Shown: positions 16,369 to 23,823, counted from the first letter of the stretch. The stretch is 64,000 bases of DNA from Evansella sp. AB-P1 (GCF_029688925.1 NZ_JARUKY010000017.1:1-64000); one strand, 5' to 3'. Program-made: numbers and translations. The notes: a model not told the origin generated them from the sequence alone.

Positions 16369-16476
16369 TTATGGTTTAGCTACGCAACATATTCCACAAA
16401 TTTCTTCTGGTCCATGAAGTTGATTTGGAGGAGGACCACCCCACCATCCAATCTCTGTAGGACATTCTTCAGACAT
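16369..16476 (-). CDS. Cys/Trp/Pro-rich microprotein, 35 aa
   Basis: A 35-residue protein, MSEECPTEIGWWGGPPPNQL then HGPEEICGICCVAKP. It has four cysteines (5, 27, 30, 31), the last three as C-x2-C-C, a WWGGPPP turn and no membrane segment. The cysteines could bind metal or form disulfides. AAAGGA lies 6-7 nt before the ATG and it shares a terminator with the MFS gene, so it looks like a real gene. I know no named family. It lies beside spore coat-type genes, so a coat role is possible. Confidence 0.55.
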   Translation of the reverse strand: MSEECPTEIGWWGGPPPNQLHGPEEICGICCVAKP

Positions 16477-16721
16477 GTAACGTCCTTTCACCAGAATAAA
16501 ATAAAATTCCTTCATTAATCTATGTATGAAAGTTTATACCTTTTCTTTCATCTCCCCCTATTGTTACAACAGTACAGAGACTAGAAACTATTTATTTCAA
16601 ATAGATAGTAGTCTTATTTCTTAATTTTTATTAAATCAATTACTTGACCACTTAGTTTGTCCACTCACTTTAAGAAGTTCTACATAAATTACAACCATGA
16701 AGGAAGAAAGGAGGGAAAATC

Positions 16722-16991
16722 ATGGTCTTTAGAAAGAAGGATCAAGTTAACTCTATTGCTGAAGCATTAGCAAAAGCATTATCAGACAATGAAAATGAAA
16801 ACACAAATCGCAATAAACTAGACAACGAAAATTTTTTAAAAGACAAAAACTACAACTTTAACTTTGCTGAAGTTATTAATAGTGGAAATGCTTATGTAGA
16901 TGTCTATGTAGATGCTGAAGCTGCTGCAAAAGCTCGACAAGCACAAGCAGCACGCCAAAAACAGCAACAAGCTCAGGCAGACATCGGTTAA
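16722..16991 (+). CDS. Possible CotX-domain spore protein, 89 aa
   Basis: A hydrophilic 89-residue protein. The N-terminal half is Asn/Lys/Glu-rich. The middle, EVINSGNAYVDVYVDAEAAA, resembles the repeated beta segment of CotX/CotV-type coat proteins (..SGN.DV.V..D..AA..). The tail is an Ala/Gln-rich helix (KARQAQAARQKQQQAQAD). AGGAGG precedes the ATG. A CATAAATTA sequence about 35 nt upstream matches a SigK -10. It forms a pair with the gene at 17049, which carries the same SGNxxVDV motif, although a terminator separates them. The coat assignment is an inference from the motif, the promoter and the neighbourhood. Confidence 0.6.
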   Translation: MVFRKKDQVNSIAEALAKALSDNENENTNRNKLDNENFLKDKNYNFNFAEVINSGNAYVDVYVDAEAAAKARQAQAARQKQQQAQADIG

Positions 16992-17000
16992 CTGAAAAAG

Positions 17001-17030
17001 GGTGTTAGCACAATGCTAACACCTTCTTTT
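17001..17030 (+). terminator. Intrinsic terminator
   Basis: A perfect 10-bp stem (GGTGTTAGCA / TGCTAACACC) with a 3-nt loop and a T-rich tail, directly after the 89-aa gene. Confidence 0.88.
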
Positions 17031-17048
17031 CATAGGAGGTGAAAAGTA

Positions 17049-17300
17049 GTGAAATCTGAAAATATTAATGCGAAAGCACTAATAGAAAAAAGCGGAAACT
17101 CCGATGTTGATGTGACAGTTGTTGTGGATACAACCCCATTGGCCATTGCTTTTGCTAGTTATATGTTGGTTGATGGAAAAATAAATGAAGAGCAATACAG
17201 ACAAATGGTAGATGAAATAGATAAGCATTCCAGTAACAACAAAAAGAATAAATTTTCGAGAATAAAGGATCTAATTACACATATAAACCAAATTCAATAA
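17049..17300 (+). CDS. Possible CotX-domain spore protein, 83 aa
   Basis: An 83-residue protein whose residues 9-40 (LIEKSGNSDVDVTVVVDTTP, then LAIAFASYML) look like the CotX-domain beta segment followed by its hydrophobic helix. The C-terminal half is charged and helical. Translation uses GTG with AGGAGGTG 6 nt upstream. CotX-type proteins form the insoluble outer coat or crust. Its paired neighbour and the nearby yjcA homologue support a spore function. It ends by overlapping the convergent small gene by 7 nt. Confidence 0.6.
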   Translation: MKSENINAKALIEKSGNSDVDVTVVVDTTPLAIAFASYMLVDGKINEEQYRQMVDEIDKHSSNNKKNKFSRIKDLITHINQIQ

Positions 17301-17425
17301 ACTGTCCTACACCATAATGAATTAATTTTATCGATAAGTTCATCATGATCCAGATTTTCTTCCAGAAGCAAATAATTAGATCTATAAATGGCAAGAGGGT
17401 CTTTCCAAATAGTATATTCCACCAT
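17294..17425 (-). CDS. Small acidic hypothetical protein, 43 aa
   Basis: A 43-residue protein (MVEYTIWKDPLAIYRSNYLL, then LEENLDHDELIDKINSLWCR TVY in the frame) of unknown family. It reads as an aromatic-rich start followed by an amphipathic helix. A GAGGG sequence 9 nt before the ATG could serve as RBS. It overlaps the 3' end of the convergent gene by 7 nt. The amino-acid pattern looks coding, but there is no family support. Confidence 0.4.
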   Translation of the reverse strand: MVEYTIWKDPLAIYRSNYLLLEENLDHDELIDKINSLWCRTVY

Positions 17426-17452
17426 TGGTACAGACCCTCAGACTATATTTAA

Positions 17453-17695
17453 CTATATTGTTTCATCTAAATATGAACCTTTTCCCGTTAGCTTATTTTC
17501 ATAATACTTAGCAATATTCATTACATCATGTTTTCTCTTTTTACTTTTGTTATAATGAGAGTCATTACCATCTTCTGTCTTCAAAAATGATATTTGTTGA
17601 ACAGGTTGTAAAGTAGGGATTTGATGATCATCTTTTCTCATGCGATTACTATAGACAATAAATTGATCGTCTTTAACCGGTGGAATGTAACCCAT
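17453..17695 (-). CDS. Small hypothetical protein with GYIPP start, 80 aa
   Basis: An 80-residue basic, hydrophilic protein that opens MGYIPPVKDDQFIVYSNRM. Small Bacillus proteins with a (G)YIPPxxxxQ(F/Y)xxY start exist, but I know no function for them. The rest is Lys/Asn/Gln-rich, ending with a helix (DVMNIAKYYENKL). The ATG at 17695 was chosen because GAGGTG lies 6 nt before it; two upstream starts fall inside that RBS. It lies in the spore-gene cluster, so a spore role is likely but unproven. Confidence 0.55.
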   Translation of the reverse strand: MGYIPPVKDDQFIVYSNRMRKDDHQIPTLQPVQQISFLKTEDGNDSHYNKSKKRKHDVMNIAKYYENKLTGKGSYLDETI

Positions 17696-17795
17696 AATCA
17701 TCACCTCTTCTATTATTTACCCTAAATACTGAAATATAACACCATATATGAAGAACTTAATATAATAATATACGAATATACAAACTATTAAAATA

Positions 17796-18158
17796 CTATT
17801 TTGAATTCTCTAATAAATTATTCCGTTCATTTTCTAATGCTTCAACTAGTTTTACTTTTTCTTGAAGTTTTTTTATAATCTCAAGTTTTTCTTGTTTACC
17901 TGCTTCTAATTTTGACTTTACCTCATCTAGATCTTTAATGAGTTGTTGTTTTTTCTCATACGTTGCTTGAAAGCTTTCTCTTAACAATTGGTTTTTAGCT
18001 AATAGTTCATCTTTCTCTTTTGTTAATTCTTCAATCATTTTATAGTGATAGTTCTCTTCATAATCCTTTACCCTCTGTTGAAACTTTGCTAATTCTGCTT
18101 GAAGATGAATGATTTTTTGCTTTAATTGAACTTTAGACATTCGATCTCTGTCCATCAT
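17796..18158 (-). CDS. Coiled-coil protein, 120 aa
   Basis: A 120-residue protein that is almost wholly predicted coiled coil: long runs of Lys/Glu/Leu with heptad spacing (VQLKQKIIHLQAELAKFQQR, LIKDLDEVKSKLEAGKQEKL). No enzyme motif is visible. AGGGGG lies before two adjacent ATGs. It occupies the place where cotO and the cotZYXWV genes stand in B. subtilis, between fabI and yjcA-like genes, but it is not recognisably any of them. A structural spore protein is a reasonable guess. Confidence 0.6.
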   Translation of the reverse strand: MMDRDRMSKVQLKQKIIHLQAELAKFQQRVKDYEENYHYKMIEELTKEKDELLAKNQLLRESFQATYEKKQQLIKDLDEVKSKLEAGKQEKLEIIKKLQEKVKLVEALENERNNLLENSK

Positions 18159-18289
18159 AGTTCCCCCTCATATTAGTAATTTCCATAAATCATTTATGTC
18201 ACTATCTTATGACCATACTTTTGAAACTTGCTATTTATTGAATAATTAACATATTAATAGTAGAGTCTGTGAATAGGAGACACTTTCCT

Positions 18290-18640
18290 TTAAAGCCATT
18301 TAAGTACGATAGAATCAAGAATCGAGGCAATTCCTGCTGCTGCAAAAACGAATATTACGATAGAAAAAACGTTTGGTAGAAGAGAATGCCCACCCCATAA
18401 GAAGAAACTTACCCATATTCCCATACACCAGTGACAGCTAAATAATTCTCCCATCCATTTTTTCCATCCCTTATCTGCAATAATAAGAAATGTTTCTAAA
18501 CTCCCATCTTCATCCACCTCTTCTTCAAATTCAATAAATACTCTTCTTATAAATTCAGTAATCTTATCATAAATGATGAGATGGGTAATCCGAAAAACAG
18601 CTAATGCGAATAAAATAAAATGAAAAGCTTCAATTGACAT
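18290..18640 (-). CDS. YjcA-like (DUF1360) sporulation membrane protein
   Basis: A 116-residue DUF1360 protein. A first helix (FHFILFALAVFRITHLI) is followed by YDKITEFIRRVF, a charged loop, then the family signature FSCHWCMGIWVSFFLWGG, in which C-x-W/C-C-x-G-x-W is conserved, and a last helix (FSIVIFVFAAAGIASIL). B. subtilis YjcA is a mother-cell sporulation protein encoded beside cotV. The start at 18640 follows a perfect AGGTGATG RBS and gives the family length; a GTG 45 nt upstream was rejected. Confidence 0.8.
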   Translation of the reverse strand: MSIEAFHFILFALAVFRITHLIIYDKITEFIRRVFIEFEEEVDEDGSLETFLIIADKGWKKWMGELFSCHWCMGIWVSFFLWGGHSLLPNVFSIVIFVFAAAGIASILDSIVLKWL

Positions 18641-18776
18641 TTCATCACCTACCACTTCAGTATCGATAACCTCAAAGATCCTCACTCTTCTATCTATATG
18701 TAAATAAACGTCTAGTTGAGATCAAAAAATGCAAAAATTTACAACAAAATTAAAGTAAAAAGGTTTGTCGTCCGTA

Positions 18777-18870
18777 TTAAGAAAAGTGCAAGGCGCCCCA
18801 ATTACGCCTAAGTACAACCTACGTCCTGTCTCCTAGACTTACGTACAGTGAAAGTTTTATACTTTTCTTT
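18777..18870 (+). repeat. Interspersed repeat, family A, copy 2 (internal deletion)
   Basis: It begins AAGAAAAGTGCAAGGCGCCC and continues through CAATTACGCCTAAGTACAACC to ACGTCCTGTCTCCTAGAC. Compared with copy 4 it lacks about 35 nt between two short direct repeats (ACGTCCTG), as expected from slippage or recombination. Confidence 0.8.
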
Positions 18871-18872
18871 TG

Positions 18873-18900
18873 AAAAAAGAGCAAAGGTTTCCCTTTGCTC
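18873..18900 (-). terminator. Intrinsic terminator of the 26-aa gene
   Basis: Stem GAGCAAAGG / CCTTTGCTC (9 bp, 4-nt loop) followed on the minus strand by six Ts. It lies 15 nt after the small gene at 18915, which argues that something is transcribed there. Confidence 0.85.
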
Positions 18901-18914
18901 CTCTTAACAGAGAG

Positions 18915-18995
18915 CTATTGAATTAAATTTGTTTCCATAATGACAGATGGTTTAACCATTACCAATATATAGGAAACGTCATTGTAGAAACCCAC
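18915..18995 (-). CDS. Candidate microprotein, 26 aa
   Basis: The reading frame encodes MGFYNDVSYILVMVKPSVIM then ETNLIQ. It starts at GTG with a GGAGGTG RBS 6 nt upstream and ends just before a strong terminator on the same strand. The start resembles the MGFYN-type heads of YjcZ-like proteins, but the long hydrophobic core is missing. It may be a decayed or divergent member, or an unrelated microprotein. The supporting evidence is the RBS-terminator context, not homology. Confidence 0.45.
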   Translation of the reverse strand: MGFYNDVSYILVMVKPSVIMETNLIQ

Positions 18996-19079
18996 TATTT
19001 TCACCTCCATTATTGAAGGGAAAAGCCTCTCAATATAAAATACGCAATATGCTTAAAAATGGTGACAGTGAACAATATA

Positions 19080-19190
19080 AATAAAGTGCAAGGCGGCTCA
19101 ATTTCCCCTAAAAACACCCACGTCCTAAGGGAAACTGTAAAATCATCCACATCCTAACTCCTAGACAAAGTTAAAAACTTATAAATTCTA
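19080..19190 (+). repeat. Interspersed repeat, family A, copy 3 (diverged)
   Basis: AAAGTGCAAGGCGGCTCAAT, CACCCACGTCCTAAGGGAAA, ATCATCCACATCCTAACTCC and TAGACAAAGTTAAAAACTTA align along the whole of copies 1 and 4, with many substitutions. It lies only about 200 nt from copy 2, on the same strand. Confidence 0.75.
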
Positions 19191-19210
19191 ATTATCTTTG
19201 AACAAATAGT

Positions 19211-19243
19211 AAAAACCTCAGTAACCATTGGTTACTGAGGTTT
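19211..19243 (-). terminator. Intrinsic terminator of fabI
   Basis: A perfect 14-bp stem (AAACCTCAGTAACC / GGTTACTGAGGTTT) with a T-run on the minus strand, 13 nt past the fabI stop. Confidence 0.92.
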
Positions 19244-19256
19244 CATACGTATGTTT

Positions 19257-20036
19257 TTACATTAATCCGATTGTATTATATCCACCGTCAACATGAAGCA
19301 GTTCACCTGTAATTCCTCTACTCAAATCACTCATAAGGAATAATGTCGTATCTCCTACTTCTTCTGTTGTTACCGTTCGTTTTAAAGGTGCGTTTTCTTC
19401 CATTTCTTTTAACACATCATTAAATCCACCAATCCCTTTAGCTGCTAATGTACGAATAGGACCAGCAGAAATAGCATTAACTCGGATATTTTCTTTTCCT
19501 AGGTCGTTAGCTAGATACTTAACACTTGCATCTAATGAAGCTTTTGCAACACCCATAACATTATAGTTCTTTACTACTCGTTCTCCTCCAAGATATGAAA
19601 GAGTAACAACACTTGCACCTTCTGTCATGAAAGGACGAGCAGCCTTCACAACTGCAGTTAAGGAATAGGCACTTATATTTTGTGCCAATAGGAAACCATC
19701 TCTTGTCGTATTTAAATATTCTCCAGTAATCTCATCCCGATTAGCAAAAGCGATACAGTGAGCAATTCCATGAATAACACCAGCTTGTTCGTGAATTTGA
19801 TTAAATGCACTTTCTATTTCTTCATCATTTGTAACATCACAAGGTAAGATAATAGAATCTTTTCTTTCAAGGGTTTCCGCTAATTCCTTTACATTCTTTT
19901 CTAAACGTTCTCCTTGATATGTAAAAACTAATCGAGCTCCTGCTTTCGCTAACGATTCTGCTATACCCCATGCAATACTTCGTTTATTGGCAACGCCCAT
20001 TATTACAAATGTACGATTACTTAAATCAATCTTCAT
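19257..20036 (-). CDS. fabI: Enoyl-ACP reductase FabI
   Basis: NADH/NADPH-dependent reduction of the trans-2-enoyl-ACP double bond, the last step of each fatty-acid elongation cycle. It is a short-chain dehydrogenase of 259 residues with the FabI-type cofactor loop MGVANKRSIAWGIAESLAKA near residue 13. The catalytic pair lies in YNVMGVAK (Tyr-x6-Lys), and the substrate-loop region is SAGPIRTLAAKGIGGF. AGGAG precedes the ATG. It is a single gene with its own terminator. A SigA-like promoter with a FapR-type operator over its start site lies about 200 nt upstream. fabI beside yjcA-like genes repeats the B. subtilis yjbW-yjcA order. Confidence 0.96.
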   Translation of the reverse strand: MKIDLSNRTFVIMGVANKRSIAWGIAESLAKAGARLVFTYQGERLEKNVKELAETLERKDSIILPCDVTNDEEIESAFNQIHEQAGVIHGIAHCIAFANRDEITGEYLNTTRDGFLLAQNISAYSLTAVVKAARPFMTEGASVVTLSYLGGERVVKNYNVMGVAKASLDASVKYLANDLGKENIRVNAISAGPIRTLAAKGIGGFNDVLKEMEENAPLKRTVTTEEVGDTTLFLMSDLSRGITGELLHVDGGYNTIGLM

Positions 20037-20236
20037 TGATTAATCTCCTCCAAAATATTTTTTAAACTACAAAACAAAAAAGACTAAATCTACACACTTA
20101 CCACGGAGAAACCAGAGCTTTATTTTCCGTACCAATCTAAGTGGTCTTCTGTCTACTTTTTCAAAAGAGTGCAAGAGTGCATCTAGCTTAAAAAAAGAAA
20201 ATTTTCATCATTACTTTTAGTTTTAGGAAGTAGTTA

Positions 20237-20254
20237 TTAGTACTTGGTCATAAT
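20237..20254 (-). promoter_or_regulatory. FapR operator of fabI
   Basis: ATTATGACCAAGTACTAA (minus strand) agrees with the FapR consensus (TTAGTACCTAGTCxTAAT-like on the other strand). It begins within the -10 element of the fabI promoter and covers the start site, so FapR binding would block transcription when malonyl-CoA is low. An almost identical site precedes fabHA (52217-52234). Confidence 0.82.
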
Positions 20255-20281
20255 TTTACCTATATTTATGACATTCGTCAA
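20253..20281 (-). promoter_or_regulatory. SigA-type promoter of fabI
   Basis: TTGACG (20281-20276) and TAAAAT (20258-20253) are separated by 17 nt on the minus strand and lead directly into the FapR site. It predicts a leader of about 200 nt before fabI. Confidence 0.7.
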
Positions 20282-20295
20282 TGATGTACTATAAT
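20268..20295 (+). promoter_or_regulatory. SigA-type promoter of prpE
   Basis: ATGACA (20268-20273), a 16-nt spacer and a perfect TATAAT (20290-20295) lie about 95 nt before the prpE start. It overlaps the divergent fabI promoter on the other strand. Confidence 0.6.
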
Positions 20296-20388
20296 AGATG
20301 TAATATTCCTTAGAATTTCCAATGATTAAATAGGATAATTTATTTTTTTTCACACACATTATAACGTATTAATATATAGAGGTGATTC

Positions 20389-21135
20389 GTGGTGTACGAT
20401 ATTATGGGAGACATCCATGGATGTTACGAGGAAATGATAAGATTAATTAAAAAACTAGGCTACCATATTCATGATAAACAAATTTCTCACCCAGACAATC
20501 GAAAACTTGTCTTTTTAGGTGATTTAACGGATCGAGGACCTAACTCCCTCTCTGTTATTACTTCTGTGTGTAATTGGATAAAAAAAGAATCGGCTCTCTA
20601 TTGCCCTGGAAACCATTGTAATAAGCTTTATCGATATTTTTTAGGACGAAATGTTGTAGTAAGTCACGGGCTTGAAACAACTGTAGGAGAGTTAGAAAAA
20701 TTAAAAGACAAGGACTACCGCCATATTTCTACCTTATTTCGTTCAACATACGAAAAGTCACCATTATATTTAATATTAGACGATGGGAAACTTGTAGTAA
20801 CTCATGCTGGAATAAGACCTACAGATATAGGAAAAACAAATAAAAGTGTTAAGACTTTTGTACTTTACGGTGATATCACCGGAGAAAAGCATCCTGATGG
20901 CCGTCCTATTCGTCGTGATTGGCCAACAAAATATTCCTATAATTGTACCGTTGTTTATGGACACACTCCTGTAAAAGAACCGCGTGTCGTAGGTAACACA
21001 ATAAATATAGATACTGGGTGTGTATTTGGTAATCGTTTAAGTGCCTTACAATGGCCTGAAAAAACGATTGTTACCGTTCCATCAGATCAACCTTATGTGG
21101 AAGAAAAATTCCGTCCATTTGATCCATATGAATAA
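20389..21135 (+). CDS. prpE: Bis(5'-nucleosyl)-tetraphosphatase PrpE
   Basis: A 248-residue calcineurin-type metallophosphatase that splits Ap4A-like dinucleotides; in B. subtilis PrpE is also linked to spore germination. The metal-site motifs are GDIHG (residues 7-11), FLGDLTDRGPNS, CPGNHCNK, VVTHAGIR and YGHTPVKEPR. Translation starts at the first of two GTG codons, 4-5 nt after AGAGGTGATT. It is divergent from fabI, preserving the prpE (yjbP) and fabI (yjbW) neighbourhood of B. subtilis, while tenA/thi genes normally between them are absent. Confidence 0.92.
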   Translation: MVYDIMGDIHGCYEEMIRLIKKLGYHIHDKQISHPDNRKLVFLGDLTDRGPNSLSVITSVCNWIKKESALYCPGNHCNKLYRYFLGRNVVVSHGLETTVGELEKLKDKDYRHISTLFRSTYEKSPLYLILDDGKLVVTHAGIRPTDIGKTNKSVKTFVLYGDITGEKHPDGRPIRRDWPTKYSYNCTVVYGHTPVKEPRVVGNTINIDTGCVFGNRLSALQWPEKTIVTVPSDQPYVEEKFRPFDPYE

Positions 21136-21208
21136 GAAAAGCACAAGGGCCTGGAGCTAAAAGAGTTTTTGGAAAAAGTTATCCACAACGAGTGGATTTT
21201 ATAAATTA
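21130..21208 (+). repeat. Partial family-A-like repeat between prpE and rluD
   Basis: ATAAGAAAAGCACAAGGGCC resembles the left end of family A, and GATTTTATAAATTAAAAC its right end. The middle differs (CTGGAGCT...). It contains TTATCCACA, a perfect DnaA-box sequence, probably by chance. Membership is uncertain. Confidence 0.35.
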
Positions 21209-21213
21209 AAACA

Positions 21214-21253
21214 AAAAACGAAGCACTCAAATATTTTCGATTTTGAGTGCTTC
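21214..21253 (-). terminator. Terminator overlapping the rluD-like stop codon
   Basis: GAAGCACTCAAA within the last codons of the pseudouridine synthase pairs with TTTGAGTGCTTC after its stop, followed by a T-run on the minus strand. It ends the relQ-nadK-rluD operon. Confidence 0.85.
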
Positions 21254-22141
21254 TAGCTTTTTTTCCATATCAGATGGTAGTGGAGATGAAAATGTAAACT
21301 CCCTCTTCTCTATTGGGTGAAAGAAACGTAATTTAGAAGAGTGTAATGCTTGTCTGTCTATCCCCTCCCTCTTACCACCATACAATGTATCTCCAAGGAG
21401 TGGATGACCTAAATAACTAAAATGAACACGAATTTGATGTGTTCTTCCTGTTTCTAAAGCGATTTTTACTAAAGCTCCGTTTGAATATTGTTCTTCTACT
21501 GTGTAATGAGAGATTGCCCTTTGACCAGCGGAAGAAACCTCTCTCTCAATAATACTTGTAGCTTTTCGAGCAATAGGAGCATCTATTGTTCCTTTACATT
21601 CTGTTATATTCCCATGGACTAGAGCTTTATAGATCCTATGTACTTTATATTCTTGTTGCTGTTTCATAAACAAATCATGAATATACCTGTGCTTAGCTAC
21701 CATCATAAGCCCGGATGTATCTTTATCGAGTCGATTAATTCCGTGAAAGGTGTACGAATAATCATTTCTTTGATAATAGTGAATAACCGCACCTGCCAAA
21801 GACTCTTCCTTTACATCTCGAGAGGGGATTGTCGGTAAGCCCGGTGGTTTATTGAGTACAAGAAGATGTTCATCCTCAAATAATATATGTAAAGGAATAG
21901 GTGATGGCTTAATCCATTCACTTACTTCTTCTTTTGGAAAAAATACCCTTACAACATCCCCCTTATTAAGGATATATCGAACGTTCTCCTCCCTATCATT
22001 TACCGTAATTTTTCCATCATTAAACTTTATATCTGCTAAAGCTTTCCTTGATATATGTTGATTAAATCTTAAAAAATCCCGTAAAAGCAATCCTTCTACT
22101 TCCTCTGTTATGATCCATGTAAAATGTGCTTTTTTCATCAT
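21227..22141 (-). CDS. RluA/RluD-family pseudouridine synthase (YjbO-like)
   Basis: A 304-residue RNA pseudouridine synthase. An S4-like N-terminal domain (about 15-75, LLRDFLRFNQHISRKALADI) precedes the catalytic domain with the active-site motif GINRLDKDTSGLM, whose Asp attacks the uridine. Downstream are the RluA-class blocks YKALVHG and LETGRTHQIRVHFSYLGHPL. The start at 22141 forms a TAATG overlap with the nadK stop, so the genes are translationally coupled; a 30-residue longer frame reads back into nadK and was rejected. The target uridine is unknown. Confidence 0.92.
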   Translation of the reverse strand: MMKKAHFTWIITEEVEGLLLRDFLRFNQHISRKALADIKFNDGKITVNDREENVRYILNKGDVVRVFFPKEEVSEWIKPSPIPLHILFEDEHLLVLNKPPGLPTIPSRDVKEESLAGAVIHYYQRNDYSYTFHGINRLDKDTSGLMMVAKHRYIHDLFMKQQQEYKVHRIYKALVHGNITECKGTIDAPIARKATSIIEREVSSAGQRAISHYTVEEQYSNGALVKIALETGRTHQIRVHFSYLGHPLLGDTLYGGKREGIDRQALHSSKLRFFHPIEKREFTFSSPLPSDMEKKLEALKIENI

Positions 22142-22935
22142 TATCCTGTTACAAACGACTCCTTCACCCTTTTCCAAAATGGAAAGGGTCGAAATCGAGC
22201 AAAGCGAACTTTTTCTTCTGCTACTCGGCATTGAATTGATTTAACATCTTGTTGCAATAAAGTAAGATGATCAATGGTAACTTGAAAATCCGCTTCCTTA
22301 ATTGGCCTTAATAGACAGGTATGATGCTGTGGCAGTACTAGTGGCGAGCCAACTGTACGATAAACTCGATTATTAATGGACGCCATTTCTGCTAGCTGAA
22401 TGGACGCTAAGGAAGGATGAAGGATAGCTCCCCCTAATGCTTTGTTATAAGCAGTACTTCCAGACGGAGTTGAAATACATAACCCATCCCCACGGAAGGT
22501 CTCAAATAATTCCCCTCTTATTTCTATATCCATCACGATAGAACCTTCCGTACTCTTAACCGAACATTCATTTAGAGCAAGGTAACGTTCAGATTTCTTT
22601 TCACCATAGTGACGAATAATCACCTCAAGTAAAGGATATTCTACAACTTTAAAGGGGGTCTTAGCAATATGAATGACAAGCTTTTCAACCTCATCTGGCT
22701 GCCAATCAGCATAAAAACCTAAGTGTCCTGTATGTACACCAACGAAGGACATTTCATCAAGTCGATGATTATATTGGTGAAAAGCTTCCAGCAGTGTACC
22801 ATCTCCTCCAACAGAGATTACAATATCAGGAGCTTCCTTACTTTCTATTAACTGAAACTCCTGTAAATAATTTTTTATTTTTTGTGAGATCACATTTGAT
22901 TCATGATCTCCCCTTGAACGAACAACATATTTCAT
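22141..22935 (-). CDS. nadK: NAD kinase
   Basis: Phosphorylates NAD+ to NADP+ in the cytosol. The 264-residue protein has the family motif [10 protein letters not shown] with GGDGT at 43-47, [13 protein letters not shown], and the C-terminal block [19 protein letters not shown]. It lies 28 nt after relQ and overlaps the rluD-like gene by one base, as in the B. subtilis yjbM-ppnK-yjbO operon. B. subtilis has a second NAD kinase; only this one is present here. Confidence 0.95.
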   Translation of the reverse strand: MKYVVRSRGDHESNVISQKIKNYLQEFQLIESKEAPDIVISVGGDGTLLEAFHQYNHRLDEMSFVGVHTGHLGFYADWQPDEVEKLVIHIAKTPFKVVEYPLLEVIIRHYGEKKSERYLALNECSVKSTEGSIVMDIEIRGELFETFRGDGLCISTPSGSTAYNKALGGAILHPSLASIQLAEMASINNRVYRTVGSPLVLPQHHTCLLRPIKEADFQVTIDHLTLLQQDVKSIQCRVAEEKVRFARFRPFPFWKRVKESFVTG

Positions 22936-22963
22936 TTACGTCGCATCCTTCCATTACTTCATT

Positions 22964-23593
22964 TTACCCAATGGAATCTCGCTTCTTCGATATTATTTTA
23001 TGTGCATCCTGTACTTCTCCACGAATTTGAGACATTTCTTCATCAAGTCGAAAAGCAGCCTCTGCAGCTCTTTGTAATCGCTTTTCTACCTCTTCTGGGA
23101 TTTTACCAGAATACTTATACTGAAGGGAGTGCTCAATTGTAGCCCAAAAATTCATAGCTAACGTACGAATCTGTAGCTCTACTAAAATACGTTTTTCTCC
23201 CCCTTCAATCATCTGAACCGGATAACGTAGTACGAAGTGATACGAACGATAGCCACTTTCCTTTTTATGCTTAATATAATCCCGTTCTTCTATAATTTCA
23301 AAATCAGTTCGTGCCCTTACTAACTCCACAACCGTATCAATATCCCCTACAAATTGGCACATAACACGGACACCAGCAAGATCCTGCATTTCCTCTTCAA
23401 TACTATTTAAATCGATATTCTTCCGCTTAGCTTTTTCTAAAATACTATTTACAGGCTTTACACGACCCGTCACAAATTCTATTGGGGTATGCTTTGAAGA
23501 TAGATGATACTGTTCCCGAATCCCTCGGAGCTTTATTTTTAACTCATCAACTGCCTGCTTATATGGTGCGAGCACTGTATTCCAGTCCTTCAA
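22964..23593 (-). CDS. relQ: Small alarmone synthetase RelQ (SasB/YjbM)
   Basis: Makes (p)ppGpp from ATP and GDP/GTP and lacks a hydrolase domain. The 209-residue protein has the synthetase motifs TPIEFVTGRVKP, DLAGVRVMCQF, KESGYRSYHFV and VELQIRTLAMNFWATIEH, with a C-terminal helix (LDEEMSQIRGEV) used for tetramer formation. A TTG at 23593 was chosen because GGTGATC lies 4 nt upstream; a GTG six codons earlier falls on the RBS itself. First gene of relQ-nadK-rluD. A miniature insertion-like element begins 30 nt upstream, close to where its promoter should be. Confidence 0.93.
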   Translation of the reverse strand: MKDWNTVLAPYKQAVDELKIKLRGIREQYHLSSKHTPIEFVTGRVKPVNSILEKAKRKNIDLNSIEEEMQDLAGVRVMCQFVGDIDTVVELVRARTDFEIIEERDYIKHKKESGYRSYHFVLRYPVQMIEGGEKRILVELQIRTLAMNFWATIEHSLQYKYSGKIPEEVEKRLQRAAEAAFRLDEEMSQIRGEVQDAHKIISKKRDSIG

Positions 23594-23621
23594 GGAGATC
23601 ACCACCACCACAATTCATTTT

Positions 23622-23823
23622 TTCTGATTAGGCTCTGTTAAACTTTGTTGTTGATTTTCGCTTCAGATACTCCATTTCCGCGGGCAACGGAGTAATGTCG
23701 CCATCGTAGCTCCCAGCCCTGCGGTGTATTTAGTAGTTGCTTTTCCCACAGGAGTCTTGTATCTTCCGCTTCAATCAACAATGCAAAAAAATCAACATTA
23801 TCCTTTAACAGAGCTTCTGATTA
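23622..23823. mobile_element. MITE-like element with 9-bp target duplication
   Basis: Inverted ends GCTCTGTTAAA (23632-23642) and TTTAACAGAGC (23804-23814) bound a ~180-bp non-coding segment. The direct repeat TTCTGATTA stands immediately outside both ends (23622-23630 and 23815-23823), as expected for a target-site duplication. Subterminal TTGTTGATT/AATCAACAA sequences extend the symmetry. The interior (GCGGGCAACGGAG, TTGCTTTTCCCACAGGAGTC) is related to the family-B repeats. No transposase is encoded, so it would need one in trans. Confidence 0.8.

Noticed and set aside
21179-21187. Perfect DnaA box TTATCCACA
   Set aside because: A single box inside a repeat-like stretch between prpE and rluD, with no cluster of boxes or AT-rich unwinding region; a chance match is likely.
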